Source: RGIG4097 sp964550635
GTDB taxonomy: Bacteria; Bacillota; Clostridia; Christensenellales; CAG-917
Reading direction: 5' to 3'
NCBI GenBank assembly: GCA_964550635.1
Contig: CAZJZV010000006.1
Span: 1-64,000 of the forward strand
Length of the DNA: 64,000 nt
Shown: positions 48,544-58,212 of the stretch, one piece after another
Position numbering within the stretch: position 1 is the first letter of the stretch
How the letters are laid out: the number at the start of each line of letters is the position of its first letter
Translations under genes and position numbers: made by a program
Notes under the pieces: generated by a model
The model's input: the letters and a program-made list of their open reading frames with translations, nothing else
What the model was told of the DNA's origin: nothing
The model's database searches: none

Positions 48544-50991
48544 TTACTTTTTGTTCAAATCTATTTTTTCAAGATTCCAAATGTATTTTGCGTATTCTTC
48601 GACCGCTCTGTCCGCCGCGAAGAAACCCGCTTTTGCCACGTTGACAAGGGACATACGATTCCAACGAGCAGAATCGAGATAGGTGTCGTTGACTCTTTGT
48701 TGTGCGTTTGCGTAGGATTCGAAGTCGGCAAGCACCATAAAGCCGTCCGCCGTGCCTCCTCTGCCTATCGTCAGACTGTCCGCGATTTCGCCGAAGTCCA
48801 CTCCGCCGATACCCGCGCGCAGTGCGTCGATGAGTCGTTTGATACGCGGATTGGTTTGATAGTAGTGAGTGGGATTGTAGCCCTTTCTCCACATTTCTTG
48901 CACTTCGTTTGCGAGAAGTCCGAACAAGAACATATTCTCTTCCCCAACTTCGTTGTGGATTTCCACGTTTGCGCCGTCCATAGTGCCGATTGTGAGTGCG
49001 CCGTTTATCATGAACTTCATATTGCCCGTACCGCTTGCCTCTTTGCCCGCGATAGAAATTTGTTCACTGACTTCCGCCGCCGGCATGATGATTTCCGCAA
49101 GGGATACGCGGTAGTTTTCCAAGAACACGACTTTGATCTTGTCCTTCACGTCGGGATCATTGTTGATGACGTTGCCGAGAGTGCAGATGAAGCGGATGAT
49201 TTGTTTCGCCATATAGTAGGCACTTGCCGCCTTTGCGCCGAACACGAAGGTGCGCGGTTGGACGTCGAGATTGGGATTTTCCTTAATTCTGAAATACAGG
49301 TCAAGGATATGGAGTGCGTTGAGAAGTTGACGCTTATACTCGTGCAAACGCTTCACTTGCACGTCGAAAATGGAGTCGGGATTGACGGTTACGCCGTTAT
49401 GCTCGTAGATATATTTCGCAAGGCGTTCCTTGTTTTCGCGCTTGATTGCGCCCAAACGTTCGAGAACCGCTCCGTCTCCCATATATTTCATAAGGTCTTG
49501 CAACTTGTCCGCATCTTTGAGCCAACCGTCTCCGATGAGTTCGGTGATGAGATTTGCAAGTCCGGGGTTTGCTTCCGCCACCCACCTACGATGAGTGATA
49601 CCGTTCGTAACGTTGGTGAATTTTTCGGGGTGCATATTGAAGTAGTCCCTGAAAACGTCCTGTTTCAATATGTCGGAGTGCAGTGCGCTGACGCCGTTTA
49701 TCGTGTGCGAAGTCGCAAGGCAGAGATTTGCCATGCGGATTTGACCGTTGCCGAGAATTGCGTTGTGCGAAACCGCGTCCCAGTTGTTGGGATAGTACGC
49801 CCAAAGTTCACCGCAGAAGCGTTGATTGATTTCGTGTATGATTTGATAGATTCTGGGGAGCAGATTTTGGAAAAGGTCTTGCGGCCATTTTTCGAGCGCT
49901 TCCGCCATAACCGTATGGTTTGTATAACTGACCGTCTTCGTGACGATGTCCCACGCTTTTTCCCAACTCATTCCGTATTCGTCAAGGAGTATGCGCATAA
50001 GTTCGGGTATGCAGAGTGTGGGGTGCGTATCGTTGATATGGATTGCCACGCAGTCCGCAAGGTTGTCAAGGGACGGATTTGTCTTCAAGTGGCGTTTGAT
50101 GATGCTTTGAATGGACGCAGACACGAAGAAGTATTGTTGTTTCAATCTCAACGACTTGCCTTCGATGTGGTCGTCTGCGGGATAAAGCACCTTTGAAATG
50201 CTCTCCGCCATAGCCTTTGCGGTCATCGCTTTGACGTAGTCGCCCTTTGAAAATTCCGCCATATCGAAATCGACGGGGGACTTCGACGACCAAAGTCTTA
50301 TGCGGTTGACGACTTTCGTATCGTAACCCGAAATGCTCATATCGTAAGGCACTGCAAGCACGGTCGTATAGTCGCGTTGATGAACGGTGAGTTTGCCGTT
50401 TTCCCACGTTTCGTCCACTTTCCCACCGAATTTGACTTCGTAGACTTCTTCCATACGCGGAGTGAGCCATACGCCGCCCATCTTCAACCATTCGTCGGGT
50501 TGTTCGAGTTGCCAACCGTCAACGATGACTTGCTTGAAAATGCCGTAGTCGTACATGATTGAAAAACCGCTTGCGGCATACCCTCTCGAAGTGAGAGCAT
50601 CCATATACGCCGCCGCCAGTCTGCCAAGACCGCCGTTGCCGAGACCTGCATCGGGCTCGAAAGAATAGAGCTCGTCCATATCCATTCCGAGTTCCTTGAC
50701 GACGGGTGCGACTTCGTCGGTTATTCCCATATTGAACAAGTGGTTTTTTAGGCTTCTGCCGAGCAAGAATTCCATTGACATATAGTAAACTTGCTTTGCG
50801 TTTTTCTCTCTGACGACCTTTTTGAAATCCACTCTCGTGGTCGTGAGAATATCTCTCACCGCCATACAAGTCGCTTGATAGATTTGAGCCTTAGTCGCGT
50901 CTTCGGGTTTCACGCCGAAATAGCAAGCAAGAGTTTGGGAAATGCTTGCCTTGAAACTTTTTGATGTTACTCCATAAATATTTTTTGCCAT
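48544..50991 (-). CDS. glgP: Glycogen (maltodextrin) phosphorylase
   Basis: 815 residues, normal for the family. Releases glucose-1-phosphate from alpha-1,4-glucan ends with phosphate and PLP. Markers: MSMEFLLGRSLKNHL, EPDAGLGNGGLGRLAA, the family signature EASGTGNMKFMINGALTIGT (PLP Lys in the second half) and DGANVEI. GGATAGGAT lies before the ATG. It follows glgA by 60 bases on the same strand. As a phosphate-consuming enzyme it links glycogen to phosphate supply. Confidence 0.97.
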   Translation of the reverse strand: MAKNIYGVTSKSFKASISQTLACYFGVKPEDATKAQIYQATCMAVRDILTTTRVDFKKVVREKNAKQVYYMSMEFLLGRSLKNHLFNMGITDEVAPVVKELGMDMDELYSFEPDAGLGNGGLGRLAAAYMDALTSRGYAASGFSIMYDYGIFKQVIVDGWQLEQPDEWLKMGGVWLTPRMEEVYEVKFGGKVDETWENGKLTVHQRDYTTVLAVPYDMSISGYDTKVVNRIRLWSSKSPVDFDMAEFSKGDYVKAMTAKAMAESISKVLYPADDHIEGKSLRLKQQYFFVSASIQSIIKRHLKTNPSLDNLADCVAIHINDTHPTLCIPELMRILLDEYGMSWEKAWDIVTKTVSYTNHTVMAEALEKWPQDLFQNLLPRIYQIIHEINQRFCGELWAYYPNNWDAVSHNAILGNGQIRMANLCLATSHTINGVSALHSDILKQDVFRDYFNMHPEKFTNVTNGITHRRWVAEANPGLANLITELIGDGWLKDADKLQDLMKYMGDGAVLERLGAIKRENKERLAKYIYEHNGVTVNPDSIFDVQVKRLHEYKRQLLNALHILDLYFRIKENPNLDVQPRTFVFGAKAASAYYMAKQIIRFICTLGNVINNDPDVKDKIKVVFLENYRVSLAEIIMPAAEVSEQISIAGKEASGTGNMKFMINGALTIGTMDGANVEIHNEVGEENMFLFGLLANEVQEMWRKGYNPTHYYQTNPRIKRLIDALRAGIGGVDFGEIADSLTIGRGGTADGFMVLADFESYANAQQRVNDTYLDSARWNRMSLVNVAKAGFFAADRAVEEYAKYIWNLEKIDLNKK

Positions 50992-51051
50992 ATCCTATCC
51001 TTTTCTCTCCCGTTTCCCCCGTCGAGAGAAAGGTTATTATTTCTTATTGTA

Positions 51052-52476
51052 TTAGATTTCCGAATAGATTTCAATATACTTCTTCGCACTGCTATCCCAA
51101 CCGTAGTCCCCCGCCATAGCGTTTGCTCTGACTGCGTCGAGATTTTCTTTGTCGTGATAGGTTGCGTACGCGCGCCATACCGCGTCGAGCATATCGTAAC
51201 TGTTGTAGGTCTTGAAAGTGAAGCCCCTACCCGTCTTATCCGTGGGATTGTAAGCACTGACGGTGTCTTTCAAACCACCCGTTTCTCTGACGATAGGGAT
51301 ACTGCCGTAAGTCATTGCGATGAGTTGACTGAGTCCGCAAGGCTCGAACTTGGACGGCATCAAGAACAAATCGCTTGCGCCGTAGAGTTTGCTTGCAAGG
51401 TCGCTGCTGAATTGCAAAATGCCCTTGAATTTCGCGGGATAGTCGTGTTCAACGCGTTTCACGAGATTTTCGTATTTCCAATCCCCCGTGCCCAGTATGA
51501 CGACTTGTATATCCGCGCGCAAAATTTCGTCTATGACCGCCGCCACGAGATCGAGTCCTTTTTGCTCGGTCAGACGAGTTACCATTGCAAGAAGTGGTCT
51601 GCCTTCGGAATAAGGAAGATTTATCATTTCAAGCAACGCTTTCTTGTTTTCTTCCTTTTTCTTCGCGACGTTTTTCGCGGTGTAAGGGGCGAATAACGCT
51701 TTGTCCGTCTTCGGATTGTAGAGTTTCGTATCAATGCCGTTCACTACGCCGTGGATTTTGAACTTTCTCTCGGAGAGAATGCCGTCCAGTCCGTAACTGT
51801 AAAACGGATCCATAATCTCGGTCGCGTAGGTTTCGGAAACCGTCGTCACCACGGACGCGCTTTCGATACCGCCTTTCATATAGTTCACGCAACCGTCGTT
51901 AAGCACGAGAGAGTGCGCCCATTCGGGAAGTCCCAAAACGTCTTCGAGCATTTCGGTGCCGTATCTGCCTTGGAATTCGATGTTGTGAATGGTGAACACC
52001 GTCTTGATATTCCTGTAATCCGCACTGAAACGATAGAATACGTCAAGGAATACGGGAGTGAGTGCGGTGTGCCAATCGTTCGCATGCAACACGTCGGGAT
52101 AGAAGTCGATGAGAGGCATAACTTCAAGCACCGCTTTCGAGAAGAACGCAAAGCGTTCACCGTCGTCGAAGTGTCCGTAAAGTCCGCGACGTTTGAAATA
52201 GAATTCGTTGTCCACGAAATAGTAGGTTACGCCGTCGTAAACCGCTTCGTACACCCCGCAATACTGCCTGCGCCAACTCAAATCGACGTAGGTCGAGCCG
52301 ATGAAGCGGAAATTGTTTTTATATTCGTCTTTGATTTCATCCTTATAAAACGGGGTGATAACTCTCGCATCGTGTCCGAGAGATGCAAACGCTTTCGGGA
52401 GTGCGCCCGCGACGTCCCCCAAACCGCCCGTTCTGATAAAGGGCATTGCTTCAGATGCTACGAATAATATTTTCAT
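51052..52476 (-). CDS. glgA: Glycogen synthase (ADP-glucose, GT5)
   Basis: 474 residues. Elongates alpha-1,4-glucan with ADP-glucose. The start MKILFVASEAMPFIRTGGLG carries the substrate loop (KTGGL, here RTGGL), HANDWHTAL is the domain-1 motif, and the C-terminal half has MPSKFEPCGLSQLIAM and TGGLKDTV. GGAGG lies 8 bases before the ATG at 52476; the open frame extends 42 codons further but without family likeness or binding site. First gene of glgA-glgP-amylase. Confidence 0.96.
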   Translation of the reverse strand: MKILFVASEAMPFIRTGGLGDVAGALPKAFASLGHDARVITPFYKDEIKDEYKNNFRFIGSTYVDLSWRRQYCGVYEAVYDGVTYYFVDNEFYFKRRGLYGHFDDGERFAFFSKAVLEVMPLIDFYPDVLHANDWHTALTPVFLDVFYRFSADYRNIKTVFTIHNIEFQGRYGTEMLEDVLGLPEWAHSLVLNDGCVNYMKGGIESASVVTTVSETYATEIMDPFYSYGLDGILSERKFKIHGVVNGIDTKLYNPKTDKALFAPYTAKNVAKKKEENKKALLEMINLPYSEGRPLLAMVTRLTEQKGLDLVAAVIDEILRADIQVVILGTGDWKYENLVKRVEHDYPAKFKGILQFSSDLASKLYGASDLFLMPSKFEPCGLSQLIAMTYGSIPIVRETGGLKDTVSAYNPTDKTGRGFTFKTYNSYDMLDAVWRAYATYHDKENLDAVRANAMAGDYGWDSSAKKYIEIYSEI

Positions 52477-52961
52477 GAGATTACCTCCGTCGCTTTGACA
52501 AATATTTGAGTCGTTGTTGTATATATGGGCGGGACATCCACCCGACTGTTTTGATAGAGTGATATACGCACTTGCTTTGAGCGGGTGCGAGTACGCACTC
52601 ACTTATTCGAAGACGGCACACGAGCCGCAACGGCGGCGAGAACTTTGAGTGCCGAGCGCGTCACAAGGCACTTTGCGCAATGCCTTCTGCGACGGCTTTT
52701 TATGCGCCGAGCCTTGCTCCTTTTTCCCCTTCTGCGAAAAACTGCGCCTGTACCAACAGAGTGCGTAATCAAACTGCCATTGGCTTGTTTTCGCAGTGGG
52801 GATGCCCCTATTTTTTAGGGGAAAGGTGATTAGGGTGTACGCACTTTCCCCATTTCGTTTTCTTTGAAAGCGACGATGGCACCGCTCCCGCGAGATTCCC
52901 ACGCTTCGCTCGGAATGACAGAAAACTATTACGTCATTGCGTTTTTATCGTGTCGCCGCTC
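52477..52961. other. Intergenic region between glgA and glgD with repeat sequence
   Basis: 485 bases without a supported gene. It holds the glgA leader, a GC-rich middle part with many short inverted repeats (GCACTTTGCGCAATGCC), a small hairpin CCCCTATTTTTTAGGGG near 52803-52819 and the dispersed repeat at 52855-52923. Short open frames here overlap the repeats and have no binding sites. Confidence 0.6.
52855..52923 (-). repeat. Dispersed repeat, copy 2 (inverted)
   Basis: Read on the minus strand it begins TGTCATTCCGAGCGAAGCG and carries CCATCGTCG, matching the copy at 21113-21178 over about 70 bases. Confidence 0.6.
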
Positions 52962-54077
52962 TTATATTACTTTCCCTTTCACTACGACCATAGGATAGGT
53001 TTCGTAGCCGGAGAGCGTACGCCCGCTTTGGATTATGCAGTCTTTGTCCGTGATCGCATAGTTCAGGGTCGCATTCTCCATGACGATACCGTTTTCCATG
53101 ATGATCGAGTTGCGGATGACCGCGCCTTTGCCGACCTTGACCGAACGGAAAAGGATACTGTTTTCGACAGTGCCGTCAATCACGCAACCGTCTGCAATGA
53201 TAGAATTTTTGACGTCCGCGCCGTCGCCGTACTTGGTGGGTACGCTATCCTTGACCTTGGTGAGAATGGTGGAGTGTTTGTAGAACAAACTCTCTCTCAC
53301 TTCGGGGTTGAGCAATTCCATACTATGCTTGAAGTAGGTGGGGATGCGGTCGATAACCGCAACGTAATCTTCCACTTCGTAACTCATAACGTAAAGGTCG
53401 TTGAGGCAAGTTTGGATTATATCCTTTTCAAAGTCGTAGCAACCGTGTGCGTACGCGTTATCTATCAAGGAAATGAGCAAGTCTTTCTTGACGAAATAGA
53501 TATTCAGGTCGCAAAGTTGCGCGCCCGCGTCGGATGCAACGGGGAAACGCATATCGGTTATGCGTTTATTCTTGTCCACGCTGACGATATATTTGCGCGG
53601 ATTGGTGTCGTCCGTCGAGTAGGTGAGCATGGTAATATCCGCACCCTTTTCGATATGGAATTTTTCCACTTCGTCGAAGTTGATATTGAACGCCATATTC
53701 GTATTCGAGATGACGACGTATTCTTCGCTCGCGCTCATCATAAATCCGCGGAGAGTGTAAAGTGCTTCGATTTTGCCCTTGTACACTTCGTGCGCACTGT
53801 TGAAAACGTAGGGCGGATAAATGGATATACCGCTGTTTTTACGGTTCAAGTCCCAATCTCTACCTTGACGGATATGGTCCATAAGGGAGTTATAGTTGTT
53901 TTTGGTGATGATTCCGATTGTGGTTATGCCCGCGTGCACCAAGTTGGAGAGCGCAAAGTCGATGAGACGATACCTACCCGCAAAAGGCAAAGATGCGGTT
54001 GTGCGATGAATCGTCAAGTCGTTGAGATGGCTTTCGGTATCCGATGCAAACAAAATCGCAAGAGTATTGTTTTTCAT
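52962..54077 (-). CDS. glgD: Glucose-1-phosphate adenylyltransferase-like subunit GlgD
   Basis: 371 residues. Paralogue of GlgC found in Bacillota, forming a mixed enzyme with it. The N-terminal ILFASDTESHLNDLTIHRTT replaces the catalytic GGQGTRL loop of GlgC, so this subunit is regulatory, as known for GlgD. The nucleotidyltransferase core (RYRLIDFALSNLVHAGITTI) and a C-terminal left-handed beta helix (NSIIADGCVIDGTVENSILF) are clear. It starts 9 bases after glgC. Confidence 0.95.
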   Translation of the reverse strand: MKNNTLAILFASDTESHLNDLTIHRTTASLPFAGRYRLIDFALSNLVHAGITTIGIITKNNYNSLMDHIRQGRDWDLNRKNSGISIYPPYVFNSAHEVYKGKIEALYTLRGFMMSASEEYVVISNTNMAFNINFDEVEKFHIEKGADITMLTYSTDDTNPRKYIVSVDKNKRITDMRFPVASDAGAQLCDLNIYFVKKDLLISLIDNAYAHGCYDFEKDIIQTCLNDLYVMSYEVEDYVAVIDRIPTYFKHSMELLNPEVRESLFYKHSTILTKVKDSVPTKYGDGADVKNSIIADGCVIDGTVENSILFRSVKVGKGAVIRNSIIMENGIVMENATLNYAITDKDCIIQSGRTLSGYETYPMVVVKGKVI

Positions 54078-54086
54078 AATTCCTCC

Positions 54087-55292
54087 TTAACCTATCATTT
54101 CGTTCGCGCCGACGGTTGCGCCTTCGGGGAGAACGTAGTTGGGAGCGATAACGCTAATTTTCCACTCACCGGGTTTGCATTCGTTGAGAGTTTCACCGAC
54201 CACGGCGTTTTTGCCGACGGTGGCGTTCCAACCGACGATTGAGAATCTGACGTCCGCGCCGTCTTCGATGACCGCGCCGGGCATGATTATCGAGCCTTCT
54301 ACATATGCGTCCTTGCCAATGTAGACGGAGTGAGAAATCACGCTATCCTTGACCGTGCCGTGCACGACCGTACCTTCGGAGATAAGGCAGTTTTTGACTC
54401 TGCCCGTCGGGGAGATGAAGTGCGGGGGTTCCGCCATATTTCTGGCGTAAATCTTCCACTTGTCGTCGTCGAGATTGAGTCCGCCTTCTCCACCGCGGAG
54501 AATGTCCATATTCGCTTCCCAAAGAGAAGAAATCGTTCCGACGTCTTTCCAGTAGCCGTTGAATTGATATGCAAACATTCTTTGTTTGTCCGCAAGCATT
54601 TTGGGGATGATATTTTTGCCGAAATCGTTTTCGCTATCCTTGTCGTTTTCGTCGTCGATGAGATAGCGACGAAGCACGCTCCAAGTGAAGATATAGATGC
54701 CCATAGACGCTTTCGTGCTCTTGGGGTTTTTGGGTTTCTCTTCAAATTCCACGATTTCGGAACTGTTCTTTTTGAGATTGAGAATGCCGAAACGGCTTGC
54801 CTCTTCGATAGGTACGTCAAGGACTGCTATCGTGCAATCCGCGCGATTAGCCTTATGCTTTTTGAGCATATCCGCATAGTCCATTTTATAGATATGGTCG
54901 CCCGACAAAAGCACGACGTATTCGGGGTCGTAGTTGTCCACGAAGTCGATATTTTGGTAGATTGCGTTTGCGGTGCCCTTATACCATTCCCCCGACTTTG
55001 CACGCATGAAGGGGGGCAAAACGAAGATACCGCCGTTGAGCCTGTCAAGGTCCCACGGTTGTCCGTTGCCGATATACTGGTGCAATTCAAAGGGACGATA
55101 CTGCGTCAACACGCCTATCGTATCTATACCGCTGTTTATGCAGTTAGAAAGCGGGAAATCGATGATACGATACTTTGCGCCGAAAGGCACGGCGGGTTTC
55201 GCTACGTCGTTAGTCAAAACGCCCAAACGAGTACCCTGTCCGCCTGCGAGCAACATCGCAAGACACTCTTTTTTCTTGCCGTTAGAACTCAT
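54087..55292 (-). CDS. glgC: Glucose-1-phosphate adenylyltransferase, catalytic subunit
   Basis: 401 residues. Makes ADP-glucose from ATP and glucose-1-phosphate, the committed step of glycogen synthesis. AMLLAGGQGTRLGVLT is the nucleotide loop, KPAVPFGAKYRIIDFPLSNC and GTANAIYQN the sugar-phosphate site, VLLSGDHIYKMDY the metal Asp, VEFEEKPKNP the next motif. The C-terminal beta helix is present. It overlaps glgB by 4 bases (ATGA) and precedes glgD by 9. Confidence 0.97.
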   Translation of the reverse strand: MSSNGKKKECLAMLLAGGQGTRLGVLTNDVAKPAVPFGAKYRIIDFPLSNCINSGIDTIGVLTQYRPFELHQYIGNGQPWDLDRLNGGIFVLPPFMRAKSGEWYKGTANAIYQNIDFVDNYDPEYVVLLSGDHIYKMDYADMLKKHKANRADCTIAVLDVPIEEASRFGILNLKKNSSEIVEFEEKPKNPKSTKASMGIYIFTWSVLRRYLIDDENDKDSENDFGKNIIPKMLADKQRMFAYQFNGYWKDVGTISSLWEANMDILRGGEGGLNLDDDKWKIYARNMAEPPHFISPTGRVKNCLISEGTVVHGTVKDSVISHSVYIGKDAYVEGSIIMPGAVIEDGADVRFSIVGWNATVGKNAVVGETLNECKPGEWKISVIAPNYVLPEGATVGANEMIG

Positions 55293-57178
55293 TTTTTATC
55301 CTCCTTATCTTCGGGAACTAAAATCATCACCGAGTTTTTGGGTATATTTACTTTTATCGAATATTTATGTCCGTGGGCGGGTTTCCCGACCGCGCGGAAG
55401 GACGGACGACGTTCTTCGTCACCGCCGTACTTTTTGAGCGGGGAATAAAGTTCCGCCCTATAAATCTTGTTTTCAGGAACGCCCATAACGTATTTCAAAC
55501 GCTCTACAGGCGAGAAGTTGACTATCACTACGACGTACTTGCCGTCCGCGGACGAGCGAGTGTAGGATATGATATTTTGCGTATTGTCGTCCACGACTAT
55601 CCACTTGAAACCGTCGTAGGAGCAGTCGAGTTGCCAAAGTTCTTTGTGTTCGAGATAGAACGCGTTCAAGTCCTTGATGAACTTGCGGAAAGTGCGATGA
55701 CGGGGATAATCGAGCAAGAACCAATCGAGTTCCTGCGAATAATTCCACTCTATAAACTGCGCAAATTCGTTGCCCATAAAGTTGAGTTTCTTCCCGGGGT
55801 GAGTCATCATAAAGCCGTAAAACGCTTTCAAACTCTCGAATTTTTGGTCGTATTCGCCGGGGACTTTGTTTATCATACTGCACTTGCCATGCACCACTTC
55901 GTCGTGGGATATGGGCAAAACGTAATTCTCGCTGTACGCATACGAAATCGCAAACGTCAAATCGTTGTGATTGTCCTTTCTGAAAAACGGGTCGAGAGAA
56001 ATGTAGTGCAAACTGTCGTTCATCCAACCCATATTCCATTTGAAATTGAAGCCGAGTCCGCCGAGATATGCGGGTTTCGTCACCATGGGGAATGCGGTGG
56101 ATTCTTCTGCAATCGTAACCACTCCGCGATGTTTGGACAAAATCGCCGTATTCATTCTCTGCAAAAATTCTTTCGCTTCGAGATTGTAGTTTCCGCCGTA
56201 TTGATTGGGCAACCACTCCCCGTCCTTTCTGCCGTAGTCGAGATAGAGCATACTTGCGACCGCATCGCAACGCATGCCGTCGATATGGTAGGTATCGAAC
56301 CAGAACATCGCCGCCGATATGAGAAAACTTCTCACTTCGTTCTTGCCGAAATCGTACACTTTCGTGCCCCATTCCTTATGCTCCCCTTTTCTCGGGTCGG
56401 AATATTCGTAAAGCGTGGTGCCGTCGAAATCGCTCAAACCGTGTTGGTCGCGGGGGAAGTGCGCAAGCACCCAATCGAGAATAACTCCTATTCCCGCGCG
56501 GTGGCACCTGTCCACAAATTCCATAAAGTCCTTGGGAGTGCCGTATCTCGACGTGGGCGCGAACATACCCGTCACCTGATAGCCCCAACTGCCTTCGTAG
56601 GGAAATTCGGTGAGCGGCATAAGTTCGATATGGGTGTAGCCCATTTTCTTGACGTAAGGGATGAGTTCGTCCGCAAGAGCGGTGTAAGAGAAGAAGTTTC
56701 CGTCCGCGTACTTTCTCCAACTGCCGACGTGGACTTCGTATATATTCATGGGAGAGCCGTAAGGATCGTAGTCGTTTCTTGCACGCATCCATTTTCCGTC
56801 TTTCCAATGATAGCCTTTCAGATCGTAAAGTTTGCTCGAATTTGCAGGAGCGGTCTCAAAATGCAAACCGTAAGGATCGCACTTGAACACGGTTTCGCCG
56901 TTTGCGCCTTTGACGGCGTATTTGTAATTATCATACTGTTTCAGCCCTTCTATGAACGCATACCAAATGCCGTCCGCGGAAGGTTCCATGACGTTTGCAT
57001 CGGGGTTCCAACCGTTGAAGTCGCCGACGACGGAAACACTCTGCGCATTGGGCGCCCACACCGCGAAACTCCAACCCTCAACGCCGTTTTCGACGGAAGG
57101 ATAGGGAGAAAACATTTTATGGGACTCGAAGTTTGTGCCTTCGTGGAATAGATAGGTGGCGTAACTGTCCTTTTTCAT
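55289..57178 (-). CDS. glgB: 1,4-alpha-glucan branching enzyme
   Basis: 629 residues. Adds alpha-1,6 branches to glycogen. N-terminal CBM48 (VWAPNAQSVSVVGDFNGWNP), then the GH13 barrel with GVILDWVLAHFPRD, GMRCDAVASMLYLDY (nucleophile Asp), VTIAEESTAFP (acid Glu) and LPISHDEVVHGK (third Asp), and a C-terminal all-beta domain. First gene of glgB-glgC-glgD, with a near-consensus promoter. Confidence 0.97.
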   Translation of the reverse strand: MKKDSYATYLFHEGTNFESHKMFSPYPSVENGVEGWSFAVWAPNAQSVSVVGDFNGWNPDANVMEPSADGIWYAFIEGLKQYDNYKYAVKGANGETVFKCDPYGLHFETAPANSSKLYDLKGYHWKDGKWMRARNDYDPYGSPMNIYEVHVGSWRKYADGNFFSYTALADELIPYVKKMGYTHIELMPLTEFPYEGSWGYQVTGMFAPTSRYGTPKDFMEFVDRCHRAGIGVILDWVLAHFPRDQHGLSDFDGTTLYEYSDPRKGEHKEWGTKVYDFGKNEVRSFLISAAMFWFDTYHIDGMRCDAVASMLYLDYGRKDGEWLPNQYGGNYNLEAKEFLQRMNTAILSKHRGVVTIAEESTAFPMVTKPAYLGGLGFNFKWNMGWMNDSLHYISLDPFFRKDNHNDLTFAISYAYSENYVLPISHDEVVHGKCSMINKVPGEYDQKFESLKAFYGFMMTHPGKKLNFMGNEFAQFIEWNYSQELDWFLLDYPRHRTFRKFIKDLNAFYLEHKELWQLDCSYDGFKWIVVDDNTQNIISYTRSSADGKYVVVIVNFSPVERLKYVMGVPENKIYRAELYSPLKKYGGDEERRPSFRAVGKPAHGHKYSIKVNIPKNSVMILVPEDKEDKK

Positions 57179-57204
57179 AGTTGCTCCTAATTCGATGTAT
57201 GAGT

Positions 57205-57277
57205 ATTATAGCAAATAATTTGATACTATTCAATAATAGAGCGAAAGTTTTTACCACAAATTTATAAAAACTTTACA
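57205..57277 (-). promoter_or_regulatory. Promoter of glgBCD with upstream Pho-like hexamers
   Basis: Minus-strand TTGAAT (57228-57233), 17 bases, TATAAT (57205-57210). Upstream, on the opposite strand, TTTACC (57250), TTTATA (57261) and TTTACA (57272) are spaced 11 bases. Confidence 0.6.
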
Positions 57278-57363
57278 AAACTCCGAAAAAATTTCGATAA
57301 AAAGTTGCATTTTTGTTGGAAATTTGCGATTTTGCACCAAATTGCAAGAAAATATTTATCCGA

Positions 57364-58161
57364 TTAATCAATTTCGCAATCGTTCAACGACGACAACAAA
57401 TACGCGTTTGCACCGTCAGGAAGTTTGTCGAAAAGTGTTTTTGCCTCATCTAAAGACGAGAAAACACCGACGACCGCACTTCCGCTTCCCGTCATAATCA
57501 CGTCGTTTGCGCCGAGTTTTTCGAGCATTCTACGCGCTTCCGCCACCCCTGAATTTAGCATCCTTGCCGCTCTTTCAAGGTCGTTTCTACGCTTGCCGAA
57601 AATTCCTAAACCGTAACTGTCGAAAAGCGCGTAAGCATCCCCGCTATCCACTCCGCCGTCCGCAATCAAGGCGACGAAATGCAGGTCGATTTCACCAAGG
57701 TTTTCGACTTCTTCTCCGACACCGCTTATTCTTGCATATCCACCCCTTGCCATATAGGGTGCATCCGAACCGATAGACAACAAAAATCCGTCATCTAACG
57801 CTATGTTTTTGACTTTTGCAAGTGCTTTTGCCACCGCTACCGCACTTGCCGTCGAACCGCCCATACCCGCGCCCAAGGGGATATTTTTCTCAATCGTCAA
57901 ATCTGCGTTTACCGCGCCGTAAACCTGCACGAATTTTTCGATCGTCTTTTCAATCAAGGGACGGAACCTATCTTTTTCAAATCCGTCAAGGTTACAAATG
58001 ACGTCGAAAGTAACCCCACCGTTTGCGGTTTTTCGATATTCTACCGCGTCGAAAAGGTTGACCGAAACCGCTTGCATATCGAGTGTATGCAAGTTTTCGC
58101 GTTTGCCGACAATCCGCAAGGATAGATTAACTTTTGCAGGTACGTAGATTTTTTCGCACAT
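57364..58161 (-). CDS. ispE: 4-diphosphocytidyl-2-C-methyl-D-erythritol kinase
   Basis: 265 residues, a GHMP kinase of the MEP isoprenoid pathway. The start VPAKVNLSLRIVGKRENLHT, the ATP loop PLGAGMGGSTAS (95-106) and MTGSGSAVVGVF are diagnostic. It lies near veg, as in B. subtilis. Between the preceding gene and this ATG is a terminator-like hairpin whose T run touches the start codon and whose loop holds the only AAAAGGG; translation may therefore depend on hairpin opening. Confidence 0.93.
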   Translation of the reverse strand: MCEKIYVPAKVNLSLRIVGKRENLHTLDMQAVSVNLFDAVEYRKTANGGVTFDVICNLDGFEKDRFRPLIEKTIEKFVQVYGAVNADLTIEKNIPLGAGMGGSTASAVAVAKALAKVKNIALDDGFLLSIGSDAPYMARGGYARISGVGEEVENLGEIDLHFVALIADGGVDSGDAYALFDSYGLGIFGKRRNDLERAARMLNSGVAEARRMLEKLGANDVIMTGSGSAVVGVFSSLDEAKTLFDKLPDGANAYLLSSLNDCEID

Positions 58162-58188
58162 AAAAAGATAGCCCTTTTAGGCTATCTT
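58162..58188 (-). terminator. Terminator-like hairpin directly before ispE
   Basis: Minus-strand stem AAGATAGCC/GGCTATCTT (58180-58188 with 58165-58173) then Ts up to the ATG. The loop and stem include AAAAGGG, the only ribosome-binding candidate for ispE. Confidence 0.65.
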
Positions 58189-58212
58189 ATCATATTCGTC
58201 GAATTTTAGCAA

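Noticed and set aside
52585..52818. Small open frames between glgA and glgD
   Set aside because: No ribosome binding sites, Arg-rich composition, overlap repeat sequence.
55367..57151. Long plus-strand frame opposite glgB, and similar ones opposite glgP, feoB, glgC and the epimerase
   Set aside because: Mirror frames caused by codon bias of the real genes; no binding sites and unnatural composition.
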